Assembly: GCA_949358305.1 (NCBI GenBank)
Contig: OX442314.1
Span: 13,819,060-13,883,059 of the forward strand
Source of the DNA: Strigamia acuminata
Lineage: Eukaryota; Arthropoda; Chilopoda; Geophilomorpha; Linotaeniidae
DNA: 64,000 nucleotides
Direction of reading: 5' to 3'
Shown: piece by piece, positions 41,701 through 52,454 of the stretch
Numbering within the stretch: the first letter of the stretch is position 1
Layout: each line of letters opens with the position of its first letter
Made by a program: the position numbers and the translations under genes
Notes under the pieces: model-generated
Seen by the model: the letters and a program-made list of their open reading frames with translations, nothing else
Database searches by the model: none
What the model was told of the DNA's origin: nothing

Positions 41701-44700
41701 CCTTGAAGTGCACTACAATTATGAAAAATTACAAACATGAAAAAAAGCTTAACTTAAAAACTTATCCTTCATATTTTATTTATACAATTTCTTTCCCCCA
41801 AACAGTGCTGAGGTTAAACAGTAGTTAAAAACACCGAACTTACACTTTCCTATGTACGAAAAATGAGTCTATTACCCTCAGTAATTACATAAGTAGTAAT
41901 TGAGTTAAGTCTACTCTGTTGTTGCTGAATGGCTGCTCTGGAGAATTAAAACCACAGAAGTCATGACTTTAGGGATAAGAGAAAACTAGTAGGGGGTATA
42001 ATGGCCGGATGCTTTTACCCTCCTAGATTTACCTCACCTCCCCACACACACTCCACACACAAATAGGAAACTGAAATGGAAAAAAGAAAAAAAACTTTTC
42101 CCCCTTGTCATTTTTTCCTGATGGGTTTCTGACTTGTCAGATGCGAGGGAGAAATAGGGATAGGAAAAAAAAACAAAAACAAAAAAAGATAAGACATTTC
42201 CTGAGTCTATATTCAGAACAAGATATAACATTCGGATATGCAAGGGCAAATACGCACTTGAGGCATTTCTATTTTCCTCATTTAAAGCCAACCCTAATTA
42301 GTGAAAGGCGATGACCCCATCACCAAGGATCATTTATAAACATTTATAGCAACTATAAAATGGGGATCTGTTTAAAGTGTCCAGTAAAAGTTTCGCCATA
42401 AAATCAATAGTTTTAATTACAGCTGAGGAGTGAAAATCCCTTTGCTTCTTTACAAATGTTTCACCAAGGCCTCGTTTGCGCTGCAGCTAATTTCGGCGGA
42501 AAAAGACACTTTTTATGTCGCTATCTGTGAGCGCACATTTGTCCATAGAGAATCATAAGGCGACATAATTTTTCCTTAAAAAACTCGGTTTTCTCACAAG
42601 ATATTCAAGTTGGTCACTCTAGGACTCCTTTAATATCAGAAACAACGTTCATTGCACCCAACACGACTTCCGGTTATTTGTTCATATCACGAAAGCAGCA
42701 AACTACAAGGAATATATATATTTTTTCTTTTGGGGGACCAAGATAACAACTGTTGTTGACTGAACCAATAAGCGAAAAGGGTCGAGAAAATACGATAACA
42801 ATGGAATTAGTACTTTTCTTCATATCTGTGATCAGTGTCAGATACCTAGTGGCAAAACAACTCACTCTTCAAAAAAGGGAATGAGTGGGTGAATAATTTA
42901 TGTTATATATACCCATCTGAGACTCACACAGCCGTGTAAACAGAATGAAAATATTCGAATTCAGTTCGGCGAAGTGGAATTAAGAGCGCAAAGAAAAAAA
43001 ACAATCAAAACGTTGGAATTTCAATCAGCAATTAAACGGAGCCGGTGCCTTATTTAATGTATTTTTTTAACCGTTTTAAAAATCGGTTCATAGTGGGGGC
43101 TATAAATTGGCAAAAATGCATCCGACTAAGCAGTTTTGCGTCTCTTTTTCCTTGATAAAGCCAACATCTGTCGCCACCCACATCCCTATAGCGAGCGTGC
43201 AGAAGTTAGCACTCGCTCGTGCACTCGGAAGCTTTTGCTTTATCACGCCAAATAAATCACGGAACCAAAGTTGGAAATGTCTACTTTAAAACCCATTGTA
43301 TAAGACCGTAAATGTGGTACACAAAAATCGACCATCAATATTTCATACAGAAAAATCAAGCGAAGCAAAGACCAGGTGATGCTTCTTGCCAGTAATTTGG
43401 AGACTTGCAAACTGAAAACAAAAGTAGCCCTTTCATCTAGTCGTCATGGTAACCGTTTCCACGCCAATAAATCACGATGCAAATGGTGGCGCAGGATGTT
43501 TGTGCTCTCTCCGGACTTAAAGCAAAGAGGCAACGGGTGAAGCAGACAGTTGGCGCCAACAACCAACCCCTTTCTCATCTCGCACACAGGGACTGGTGAA
43601 TAGCAGTCAAGCCTTTTCTATTTGAATCAACTCTTAAGAACAACTGATAAGTTTCTCATTTGAGTCGGTTGTTGTGCGAATTAAGCAACTACCATCTGCG
43701 TTACAAGACACAATTATCTCCAAGAGAAGACTTTATTTACTGCAACAAATCTTCCCTCCATTCACACATGAAATTGAATTGAATGCACGACACAAACTTG
43801 TGCTGGTAGGCACTTTGCTAATTGAACTTAAGGAAATTCTCCGATTTCAGTCTAGATTGCGCCAAACAACTTCTAACGCTTGCTTTATTCAGCAGATAGA
43901 AAGAAACATCAATACCAATCAGCAACGAGCATTGACTAGAAAACAAGACAACGACAAACTACTTTCTCCCACCCTACCACTAAAATGATATCATATCCGA
44001 ATTGGTTTTTCCATCCATTAATGCTCCCATCAATTTGAAATTCTTTTGGAGACGGACCAATGAAACCGTGCTGTTCCTACCAGTGATCTCATCGAGTCTG
44101 AGTCCTAAAGTAGTTCAGACGCTAAATTCACTAATAAAATCTCATTAATCAGGTCTGTTTCTACCAGTTGTTGATACTGTGATTCACACAAGGGCGCCAA
44201 AAGTTCGAGGCACCGCCATTCCTCCTGGATTGAGCGCTATACAGGCTCAGTCAATAGTCTGGACACAGAAAATGACTAAAGATATATCAATTCTAATAAT
44301 GCGATCGAATATCAAGTTCTGACCTTAAATTTGACTCGGAAGGCCATCTTCAAAGTTATTTATTTTGTACTTTTTAAACGGTTGAAGATAGAGCAAAATT
44401 TCCAATTACAAAGTTGTAGCGTACCCTCGAATTAGTACTATGCAACTTAGTTATCTTAAATCAAATGTTTTATTTTTAAAAAGGAAAACAAATCAGCAAA
44501 TATTGCGAAATCAAATTTGCCACACTTTGGCGGTCTATTCGCTATTTGTTGTAGTAAGTCAAAAGTCAGGACATGCATCATTTTCAAGAAAAGAGTCATG
44601 TCCTGACTTTTGACTTACTACAACAAATCGCGAATAGAACTCCAGTGAGTAGCAAATTTGATTTTGCTATATTTCAGGGCCCATCTCGACAGAAATTCCG

Positions 44701-47700
44701 AGAAGTTAAAACCTGCAAGTTTTGAATATTTACTTGTAAATAAACCTGTGCAATGTGTTAATGTGTTATTTTGCATGAAATTTGATACTCTGCACTTATA
44801 AAAGATAAAAACACTAAAACATTATAGGAGTTATTGTTTCATTGCCATTCTTTATGGGAATGACAAGTTGAGTTTTCCAAGACGTAAAATGGCCAAGAAT
44901 GCCAGGAAAAGACAAATCATCCGGAATTAATGGCATGGAAAGAAAAGGCCTTATCAGAAAGGGCTCATCCTGTCATTGAATGGTGAGATGAAACAAATGC
45001 AGAGTAAGGAAAACGCTTCCCCTCAATACACCCCACCACTCTTATTCCCTCCTTTTCCGATAGGACAGTGAAACAAATCTTCTTTAAGATTATAGCCAAC
45101 GTTTGTATGTACACCGATAAAGTATCACGTGTGTCTCTTTTATTTTTAGCACTTTAAATATTTCTGCAATTTGTAAAATCAGCTTCTGCTTCAGCAATTC
45201 TCAACTCGTAATGCTCTTTTAACATTACACAGACCTCTTGTTTTTTCTACTAATTACTCAAGTTGAGTTTTATTTTAATCAATGTCAAATGAGTGCCTTT
45301 CTTATAATGAAAATTAATGGCGAGGCCAGGAACGACACACTTTAAAAATTGCATAGATAATTGCATAGAGGAAAAAAAAACTAAAAAATGAGCCTGCTTT
45401 GCCTCTTTGCCAATATCGCACGTGAGGCAACCGGAAAAATCGATGTGTCGACCCTAACACTCCTGATGTATAAGTGAATGTCTATTAAAAAAATATTTAA
45501 AAGAATAATGAGATGGGCGGAAAAAAATACCCGAAATAATAATGGCTTACGGGTATTAGGAGAAGCGAACAGTACACCAAACTAAAATGCAACTAAAGGG
45601 TCATCAAGGGGCAGCTCCCATTGCAATAGGTCAAGCAAACAAGTCATTGCAAATCCATTACATGGTTGTTTACTGTAGATCAAATTTAAAGTTACTTCTA
45701 CTCCGTCTGTAAATTTTCCATTTGAATTTTGGGGGCCCTGAGCACTGGCACGAATAGAGGCCCATTCATATTAACCCTCCCCACTCCAACCTAACGTCGA
45801 TTTTGACCAAATCGCAAAACATTTTTTTCACAAAATTCCTTTGTTTACTCACTACTTTTGAATACAATGTCAATTATTTTTGTCGCTCGCTTTTGACAAA
45901 TACCAAATTGCTTAAATTTCTTCATAAACATAAAATACCGGAAGAATAAAATCATTTTCACTCATTTTTGGAAAAAAAAATTTCGGCTTGGGGTAAAAAA
46001 TGACCCGGGTTGGTTGAGTAAAGGATTTTTTTAGGTTGGTACTGCCAGGGTTATTGAAATAACACTAAAATAAGCATAAAAATGTTTTGATAAATTAAAA
46101 TGGGGCCTCTAGGCGAGTGCCGAGTACACTCATGTTATAATGCGCCACTAGGAATTACTGAAAATCCTCTGCGCCCAGTTTGCCATCACCCCAGTTGGCC
46201 GTATTCCAATTTTCGACAAAAGGGCAAACCAGTGACTACGTGTTTGTATTTGAAGCCACTTTTAATATAAAATAGGTTCTTTTTAAATTTAAAGACTAGT
46301 ATGATTTAGTGTATAAATGACAGAATGGCAGATTATGATTACTGTCACTTAGCAAGCTGTTTGGCGAAGGAAACGATAGCTAATTTTAGTGATTTAAATG
46401 CTGACATTACAACAACCATCTCTCATGACTTGGAGCCAAATTTTTTAAAAAAAATAAAAGTAATATTCATTCCTTCGTTCCAGTATCTAATAAATAATTT
46501 TATTCCCGCAAATCACCAATGCTCAAAACACAATTCATACCCTATAGGAAAATTTGCCAAAAGCCGACTTGCACAAAGAAGCAAAAATATTGACATGAAA
46601 TTGTGAAAAGAAAAATGCTAAAAGGGAGAAGAAAGAATAAAGTATACGAAAGATGGGATTGACTCGTGTGGAAAGCCTATTAGCCGAAGACAGACTCATT
46701 CCAATTGGATTACATCAACAAAATAGTATTAAAACGTACGCCTCGAACTCGCCAGAGGTGACAGTGAATGATTCTTCTGTAGGAATGGAAAGGCAAAAGC
46801 AGAAATAAATATTTAAAAAAAAAAGCAAAGGGTTCATACTTCAATGCCCTTCCCTCAGTTGATGGGACTAAGGTTTGTAATAAAAGACCGAGAGAAAGAA
46901 GACGGGATAACGACTGCCAAGACACATCAAACAAGCGAAAGGTCGTTTATGTGAGGGGTGGCCATCAAACAGAAAACAGAGAAAATTTGCTGCGTCACAG
47001 TCTTCCACACTAGATGATGATCCAGCAACACATCTGTCTGGAAAACAGTGCAGTGGAGAACCCGCAAGAAACAACAAAAGAAAAAAAAGAAAGCGAAGAA
47101 TGACTCCATCAATAAAAAGCTTCTTTTCCTTAAATAGATGACCCGCATTTTGTTTGATAGTTCCACTACTTTATTTTCTATTCTCCGAAGAGAATGGAGT
47201 TAGTGATAGATAGGGTCGAGTGAAGTTTCACTTAATAACATCCTATGACACTTGGAAGGTTGTAATGTGCTCTATAAATCACGCGGACGCAACTTGTTGT
47301 AATTCTGTGTACAGAAAATAAAAAATTCCAGCTCGTTAAACATGAAATTAGTGGCAACAAAATATCAGTTTAATAAAACTTTTAAGGATATTCAGTAACA
47401 AAGTGGCACTCGGAGCAGCAAAAGAGTGATGCTTAAGCGCTTAAATGGCCGCTTTAAATAACTATGAAACATGGAAAGACCCTTGCACAAGGTGTTTAAA
47501 GCATGTTGCCACTGGTTTTTGATTGCCTACACAGTTGCTATGCAGATCACGTAAGGACTACTACAGTACTTTGCTTGCTAACGTGCAATCTTACACGAGT
47601 AAGGGCTAACGACAACGTCGGTCTAATAGGACGGCTACTGCATTAGCCGACGGTACAAGTGCCACTAAAAGGGGCAAAAGACCGACCACGCCTTGACCGC

Positions 47701-50700
47701 AACTCAAGCCTTTTAATGAAACCATATAACTTAATGCCTTCTTTCATATTCCTTTCCCTGAATGATGTTGACTTGTGCGTTTTACAACCTCCAGAGTTTA
47801 AACAGTGGAATTTACAAGCGACGCAATGTTCGGCGAAGTAAAAAAACAAAGCATCGCGCCAAAAGATGAAAAGAAACCCTAAGCCTAAAGATGTATATAG
47901 AAAAAAGTAACCAGATCAGTTGGAAGAGAAGCCAATGGCTTGACGTTTATCCGGAAAGGCGCGGTGTATTCTGCGCATACCCCCCTGTGCACAGTGGGGA
48001 ATAAGGGAAGGAAGCAACCAGATAAATTGCCAACGCATGCAAACTTGATTCCGACTTGGATTCCGCCTAAAGTAAAGACGATAGCATCACTATAGTGATT
48101 TAATATTTTTTTGTTAAGCCGTAGTCGTTAGAGAGCTGGGGATTTATGGAGGCGCGTCGAATTGTTTCATTTGTCAAAGCAAAGTTAAGGAATTTAGAAT
48201 AAAAAAAATAAAAGAAATTGGGCTGGAAAAAATTAAGTTGTGATTCTGTCACTTTCCCGCACCCCGCATGAATTTATTACATTTGCAACAATGGAATTAC
48301 ACCTACAGAATTACAGGAGGTCGAGAGAGGCGTGTGAGATGCTCAAATTGCTTTTTTCGAAACAACATTGGCTAAGCAGAGGACGATAAAAATTAAAAAT
48401 TAACACATTTTCAAGTGAATTAATGATTAACTCCACCGTAATAAAATATTGTAGTTATTTCCTCATAGGTAGGTGTAGGGTCCTTTTATCCTCACGTGCC
48501 CCATACAATCATCTCATTCCATCAGCAGCGATCTAATTAAGACTCATTGTTCCCACAGCACGAGTGTGTGATAATGGAGGGAATACATAAGGAGAGAAAG
48601 GGGCTCTTTAAAAGTGTGTGTGAATATGTTCAACACCCTGCTTTTCTTAATTCCTCTTTCCCCCACTCTGCTCGGTCTTGGCAGATACAATAGCTTGCAT
48701 TTTGTGACCATAATTTCTTTTAAGTGTCTTGTCCTGTGCCTGCTCTTTCCCATTAACTCAGTAATCGAATTGGCTCTCATGATGAGTCATTTAGAAACAA
48801 AACATCACCTGAATTAATGTACTAAACAGCCCCTAAAAAAAAAATTTTCTAATTTTTTTTTTTTAAGAGACTATTTTCTCTCCCCTACATTCATCCAATA
48901 AAGAAAGTCAGTGATCCAGAATGTTGGTTAGCTTTGACTGATTGACCGTGCCGTGGGTTTGCGATGCGCTTCTCGAAATGTATATTTAGGAGGAAATGAT
49001 TGTCTCGCAACTTTGACTATATACAGCTCGAAAAGTGCTGACCTGACTAGTGTTTTTGCTTCTCAACTTTAGACAGTGTGTGTCATTTATTCTCCTTTTC
49101 TTGGCATTTGAAAACAAAGGCATGGCACGGGCTTTATTGCACGTCAGGCTGTCACATAAATGCCATCATAAGAACACATGCATATCTCGCAACACAGCAG
49201 CGGCCAGTCACATTGAACCACTAAGCCGCAGTTGTACTTGACACCACTCGCTATCAAAAGACAGATCTAAGATATTTATTATCTTTTATTTTTAAATGAA
49301 AATAAAGTTGCAATTATTCACTCGTTTTAAATATGTAATGAATGGCTAGAAGTGGGAAAGTTTTAATCGCAAATGACGTGCCAAAAAAGCTCTTAAATTT
49401 GATCAATTAACAAGCAATAATTAGAGAAATTAAATTTTTCTTCGCCAAATGTGCGAAGTGTTCGGTCTATCTCTTCGGCTTTATCAATATGAGTCCATTG
49501 CGAATAGTGTTGGTTGGCGGGATTGTGTTTAATTTGATTTGCAAATCTATTCTGCAAGCAGTCAACAATTAAGCGCACGTAGTTTGCAATCAAGGCCTCA
49601 AATGTTGCAAATTGCTGCTGTATATTCCCCATTTGAATCGCAGTTTATACAAATTCAATCAGCATTCTCATAAGCTCTTAGTTGCCAAACATGTCTCGTT
49701 GATTGCACAAGAGTCAAACCAATACTCAAATTTAATTGTATACTGTGTGACTTGTCGATTGCAATTGCTAATGACTCAAATCCGCCAATATTCGATTTTA
49801 CCAAATCTCGTTCTAACACGCGTCGCTTCCAAATGCAAACCAATTCATCATCACAAACATTCATTAGAATCCTTATAGAAAAAAATGGATTATAATTTTT
49901 TCTTTTTTCTTTTAAAAAAATAATAAATGTATGTAATTTTAAATGTAAACAAACCAAAAAAAAAATTTGTTCCTTTTCCACCCTGCCTCATTGTGGATGG
50001 AAATTATAGGTTTGACAGCCGTCTTGCATTTCAAAGAGACTTTTGATCAAAGAAATTAATTATTGAAAATTTGATTTTTAGCTTAATTCAAATTTTTTTT
50101 AAAATAAAAAAAAATTTAGATTATAACACTGGTACAAATTTAATTTAATTAAGCTAATTTAATCCCTAATTGGCTTATTTTTCTTCCTCTCCGTATTTTT
50201 AAAGGAAAATTCAATTTCTCATATAACAGACGCCATTATTTTTCTTGCAGGGCATGCGGAGATCCATCAAAAGTAAAAGTTATCATCATAAAATTTAAAA
50301 AAAAAAAAAAAAAACTATGACATTTTAATTGAAATTTGAAATGTTCATTCCAATTTTTTTTAAAAGTGTATACAAGATAAAACTCATTAAAACGACATCG
50401 ATGTAACATGAATTAAGAAAAAGATCTCATTAGTTAAATATAAAATCTAAAAAAAAAAATTTCTTTTAAAATGTCGACCTAGTTCATATGTTTTTATCGA
50501 ATAAAAAAATCAAACAAAAACACTAACCCAAAAAAAAAAGTGGAAAAACAAGTGGTGCAATATACCACCAGAAGTGGGTGTTAGTGCAGTTCTAATTTCC
50601 AATTAGAAAGCTGAATTCTCATAATAAAAAAGGGGGCCACAAACCTGGCAACAGTCCTCTTGAGAATGTTTTTTAGGTCCAGTCCCATGTACACATCAGC

Positions 50701-52006
50701 CAGCACCCTGCAGCACAGCAACACCTGGTCTTGGCAAGTTGATTGCATTTTCTGAAAGCTCTGCCGAATCTGCAAAAGCCATTAAAGAGCAAGCGTGTAA
50801 ATAAAAGTTGTACTTTTCATGCAATTGATTGACTTTTAGGTCCAGGCGAGAAAATATCCCCAAACTTTTTTTTTTCTCATGTATTTTATATTTTCGACAC
50901 CAGACACTCGCGTGAGATGTATGAAAAAGAAATCGGATCCGAGGAGCAAAAGTCAAGGTCACGTGCTGAACTCGCACCTGGCTGCGTCTGACATGTGAAT
51001 TTGGCCTTTGCTGAGATTATGTGGAATAATTTTTGGCTGGAATGGAATGAGAAATGAGCTGTTTACCTGTTTAATGAGATTTGCTTGATGAATTGCATCT
51101 TCGCTCTGCAGAAATTCATGTAACCACTCGATGCAAGGTAGACGGTCGTCTGCGTTTAAATATCCTGAGAAGACGGAGTATGTATTTTTTATAAAAACAG
51201 GAAGAGAATTAAACTGATGGTAAGTACTGCTTTTGACAGTCTTTACACAACGTGGATGATTTATGACATGCGACTTGAATTTATCAATTATAAATAAATT
51301 TTTTAAAATTAAAAAAAAAAAATTTTCTATTAATTAATTTTATTTTTCAAATAAAATAAAGTAATAAAAACATGTGCAATACGTGCAAATCAAAAGAAGT
51401 GTTTATTTAATATTGAACAAATTACAAAAAAAATAATATAATTCGTTATAATAAAAAATAAATAATTTAATGATTTTTTCCCATGTGATGAGAAAATATT
51501 TTTACGTAAACGCTACCGTATTTCAAGAAATAACCGCCCTCGCCTTCCATTCCCACCCACTAGCAAAAATCAATAGTGTCAACATTGATCGGCTGAGCAA
51601 GGTCACCGATAATTTCATCTGTCGTAACTACTGCTGCGCACTACCTGCAACATTATTTTTCATTCCGCATGAAAAAAGCATAACATTAAACAAAAAAATA
51701 CAACGCTAATTGTGCCGTGCAATTTCGATTGTGACGCATTGTGACGTTGTTTGTTTCTCATGTTCTCGAATAACAAAAGTGGGAGAAACGTGAAACGTAA
51801 AAGCGAATAATAATTAATCTAGCCTATATTTATCGACCCTGATTTTCTTTGATAATTGTGTGTGCATGAGTCGATTTGTGATTGTAAATGAAAGGTCAAC
51901 AAAGCGGCATACGGACAATCATGAGGGTACCTTGAATTTCGTGTAAATAATCTTCCTTCTTCTCTAGCCGGGAATTCTGGAATTCTCTTTGTTTTCGGGA
52001 TGGCAT
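14227..52006 (-). CDS. THADA: THADA homologue, tRNA 2'-O-methyltransferase regulator
   Basis: THADA and its yeast relative Trm732 partner the Trm7/FTSJ1 enzyme for 2'-O-methylation of tRNA position 32; fly THADA also affects SERCA and fat storage. Minus-strand exons: 52006-51931, 51164-51067, 50769-50645, 41712-41552, 30779-30731, 29670-29480, 28424-28336, 22487-22201, 21223-21103, 20961-20898, 20820-20630, 20543-20409, 20116-20029, 19957-19803, 19744-19589, 19532-19413, 19349-19223, 19157-19015, 18953-18028, 17971-17842, 17755-17645, 17589-17467, 17391-17092, 17031-16727, 16674-16595, 16532-15928, 15870-15740, 15684-15612, 15540-15375, 15317-15183, 15122-14965, 14910-14227. Sum 6,303 nt, 2,100 residues (human 1,953), all phases matching. 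It is an all-helical repeat protein. Diagnostic blocks are SSPEGHLPMDSEPE, ARSVTAQMVLLCSWRTVKEI, KHRGAFEQAYVGF and RNSSTLLFSALMTRIFGVKR (DUF2428), and LRQNHIHGVLLQIQHLL. The start MPSRKQREFQ resembles the basic human N-terminus. Exons 1, 5 and 7 are the least certain. Confidence 0.93.
17758..17791. repeat. (AAT)n microsatellite in a THADA intron
   Basis: About 11 AAT units directly beside the acceptor of the exon 17755-17645, so repeat length changes could affect the polypyrimidine context. Confidence 0.9.
20857..20886. repeat. (TA)n tract in a 77-nt THADA intron
   Basis: Alternating TA makes up much of the intron 20821-20897. It is self-complementary and likely polymorphic. Confidence 0.85.
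21224..22200 (-). other. THADA intron 8
   Basis: About 980 nt. Contains a CT-rich run (about 21395-21418) and an A-rich patch (21858-21930). No other exon or gene was recognised. Confidence 0.6.
22488..28335 (-). other. THADA intron 7, 5.8 kb, no gene recognised
   Basis: Short open frames here lack splice context, domains or protein-like composition. Visible content: a pyrimidine-rich TTTC run near 23530-23545, the G-run block at 24576-24603, a 13-nt near-duplicate (GGAGCAAGGT at 24541 and 24561) just before it, and many poly-A/T runs. I see nothing that marks a nested gene or RNA. Confidence 0.55.
24576..24603 (+). other. G-run block with quadruplex potential
   Basis: Four or more runs of three to six G separated by one to three bases, a clear outlier in this AT-rich DNA. 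The G strand is plus, which is the template strand for THADA transcription. Quadruplex formation is inference. Confidence 0.6.
28425..30730 (-). other. THADA introns around exon 6
   Basis: Two introns of about 1.06 kb (28425-29479 and 29671-30730) flank the 191-nt exon 6 (29670-29480). Both are AT-rich with poly-A/T runs; no further exon or gene is supported. Confidence 0.55.
32371..32406. repeat. TA-rich palindromic tract
   Basis: Two (TA)n arms around ACTGTA; self-complementary simple repeat. Confidence 0.8.
33069..33285 (+). repeat. Dispersed AT-rich repeat, copy 1
   Basis: Shares with copies 2 and 3 the order of blocks TTTCGC(G/A)GAATTAAGT, ATTTGCAAATAATAGCATG, AAAATGTATTA and CATTGCAATATAA. 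It is the most divergent copy and lacks the CCATATGG end. Probably a non-autonomous mobile element of unknown class. Confidence 0.6.
34201..34234. repeat. Perfect 13-bp hairpin
   Basis: AATTCATTTCCGT and its exact complement separated by eight bases. No flanking element boundary is seen. Confidence 0.7.
35835..35915 (+). repeat. Short decayed tandem duplication
   Basis: AACATGCCTGGAATGCCCAT and AACATGCCAGGAATGTCCAT recur about 41 nt apart, with related AGATGTC words around them. Could be a scrap of a satellite or mobile element. Confidence 0.5.
38246..38276. repeat. Perfect 12-bp hairpin
   Basis: ATTTTACATCTT and its exact complement around a seven-base loop, inside AT-rich intron DNA. Confidence 0.7.
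41081..41391 (+). repeat. Dispersed AT-rich repeat, copy 2
   Basis: About 310 bp, starting CCATATGG and ending CCACATGG. It carries TTTTCACTTAATGTATTCC followed by AAAATGTATAGCATTTCGCA, shared with copy 3, and repeated AATGCATTT/AATGTATT words. It ends about 160 nt before THADA exon 4. An (AAT)n run sits inside it (about 41199-41219). Confidence 0.7.
41713..50644 (-). other. THADA intron 3, 8.9 kb, no gene recognised
   Basis: Holds the fold-back element at about 44503-44690 and many homopolymer runs. The open frame at 46325-46606 and others of similar size show no domain, and their composition fits chance. No RNA gene was recognised. Confidence 0.55.
44503..44690. mobile_element. Fold-back element, probably a miniature inverted-repeat element
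   Basis: The arms 44534-44575 and 44597-44638 are inverted copies, 42 bp with one mismatch (32 bp perfect), around a 21-nt spacer. The inverted similarity continues outward, less perfectly, through GAAATCAAATTTGC on the left and GCAAATTTGATTTTGC on the right, giving about 80-bp arms. No coding capacity. Target-site duplications could not be settled by eye. Confidence 0.75.
51165..51930 (-). other. THADA intron 1
   Basis: 766 nt from donor CAAG|GTACCC to acceptor ttctcag. AT-rich, with no recognised gene. The open frame at 51470-51709 on the plus strand has no features of a real gene. Confidence 0.55.
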
Positions 52007-52340
52007 GATGGACAAATGGTAATAGACGAGTTAAAAAGAGGATTTCCTGAAATTCTGTTTTGATATCACGTTTATCGATCTGCATGCAGCCCATCAAGAT
52101 ACCATGAAGCGAGGCTACAAACTAGCAGCATGGACGTCGCCATCTTTTTATCGACAAACTTCCTGATCTCTAATTCGCGGAAAATAATCAATTTCAAATG
52201 ACAAACTTAACGAACCAAAATAAAATAAACAAAACTAGAATAAAACGAACTAAATTTTGAAATAATTATTAGACACATAGCGCCTTAAAAATTATATTTT
52301 ATTTTAGACCAATAAAATGCTTCCCCTCGTTTTCGCTCGG
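52007..52340. promoter_or_regulatory. Shared divergent promoter of THADA and PLEKHH
   Basis: The start of THADA (minus) and the presumed first exon of the PLEKHH gene (plus) are separated by only about 0.3 kb, so one bidirectional promoter probably serves both. A CCAAT box is present at 52309-52313. G and C content rises just after it (52325-52440). No TATA box is evident. Confidence 0.5.
52072..52143 (-). other. Upstream open reading frame before THADA
   Basis: If the THADA transcript starts upstream of 52143, its leader contains a 23-codon frame beginning ATGGCGACG. The context is strong (A at -3, G at +4), and the frame ends 65 nt before the THADA start codon. It could limit THADA translation. 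Transcript start is not known from sequence. Confidence 0.4.
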
Positions 52341-52454
52341 ACCTACAGCCATGTTTGTGGCTCAGCGGCGCATTTTACTGTGGATAGATTCGCGAGTGTG
52401 GAGTACCTGCCGCCGTCAATGTTGACATCTATCGATGATTTCATATGAGAATGG
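52340..52454 (+). other. Presumed non-coding first exon of the PLEKHH gene
   Basis: GC-richer DNA ends in a strong donor, ATGG|GTGAGT, after 52454. The matching acceptor (tattttacag) ends at 54236, and exon 2 then carries the start codon at 54419. The 5' edge is a guess. The 1.78-kb intron between them is T-rich and shows nothing else apart from a GGGAAA triplication near 54132-54152. Confidence 0.45.

Noticed and set aside
46325-46606. 93-codon open frame in THADA intron 3
   Set aside because: No recognisable domain, no splice or promoter context, and composition typical of AT-rich intron DNA.
51819-52097. 92-codon minus-strand frame overlapping THADA exon 1
   Set aside because: It is in a different frame from the THADA start. 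The MPSRKQREFQ frame with donor CAAG|GTACCC is the one whose phase and sequence join exon 2.
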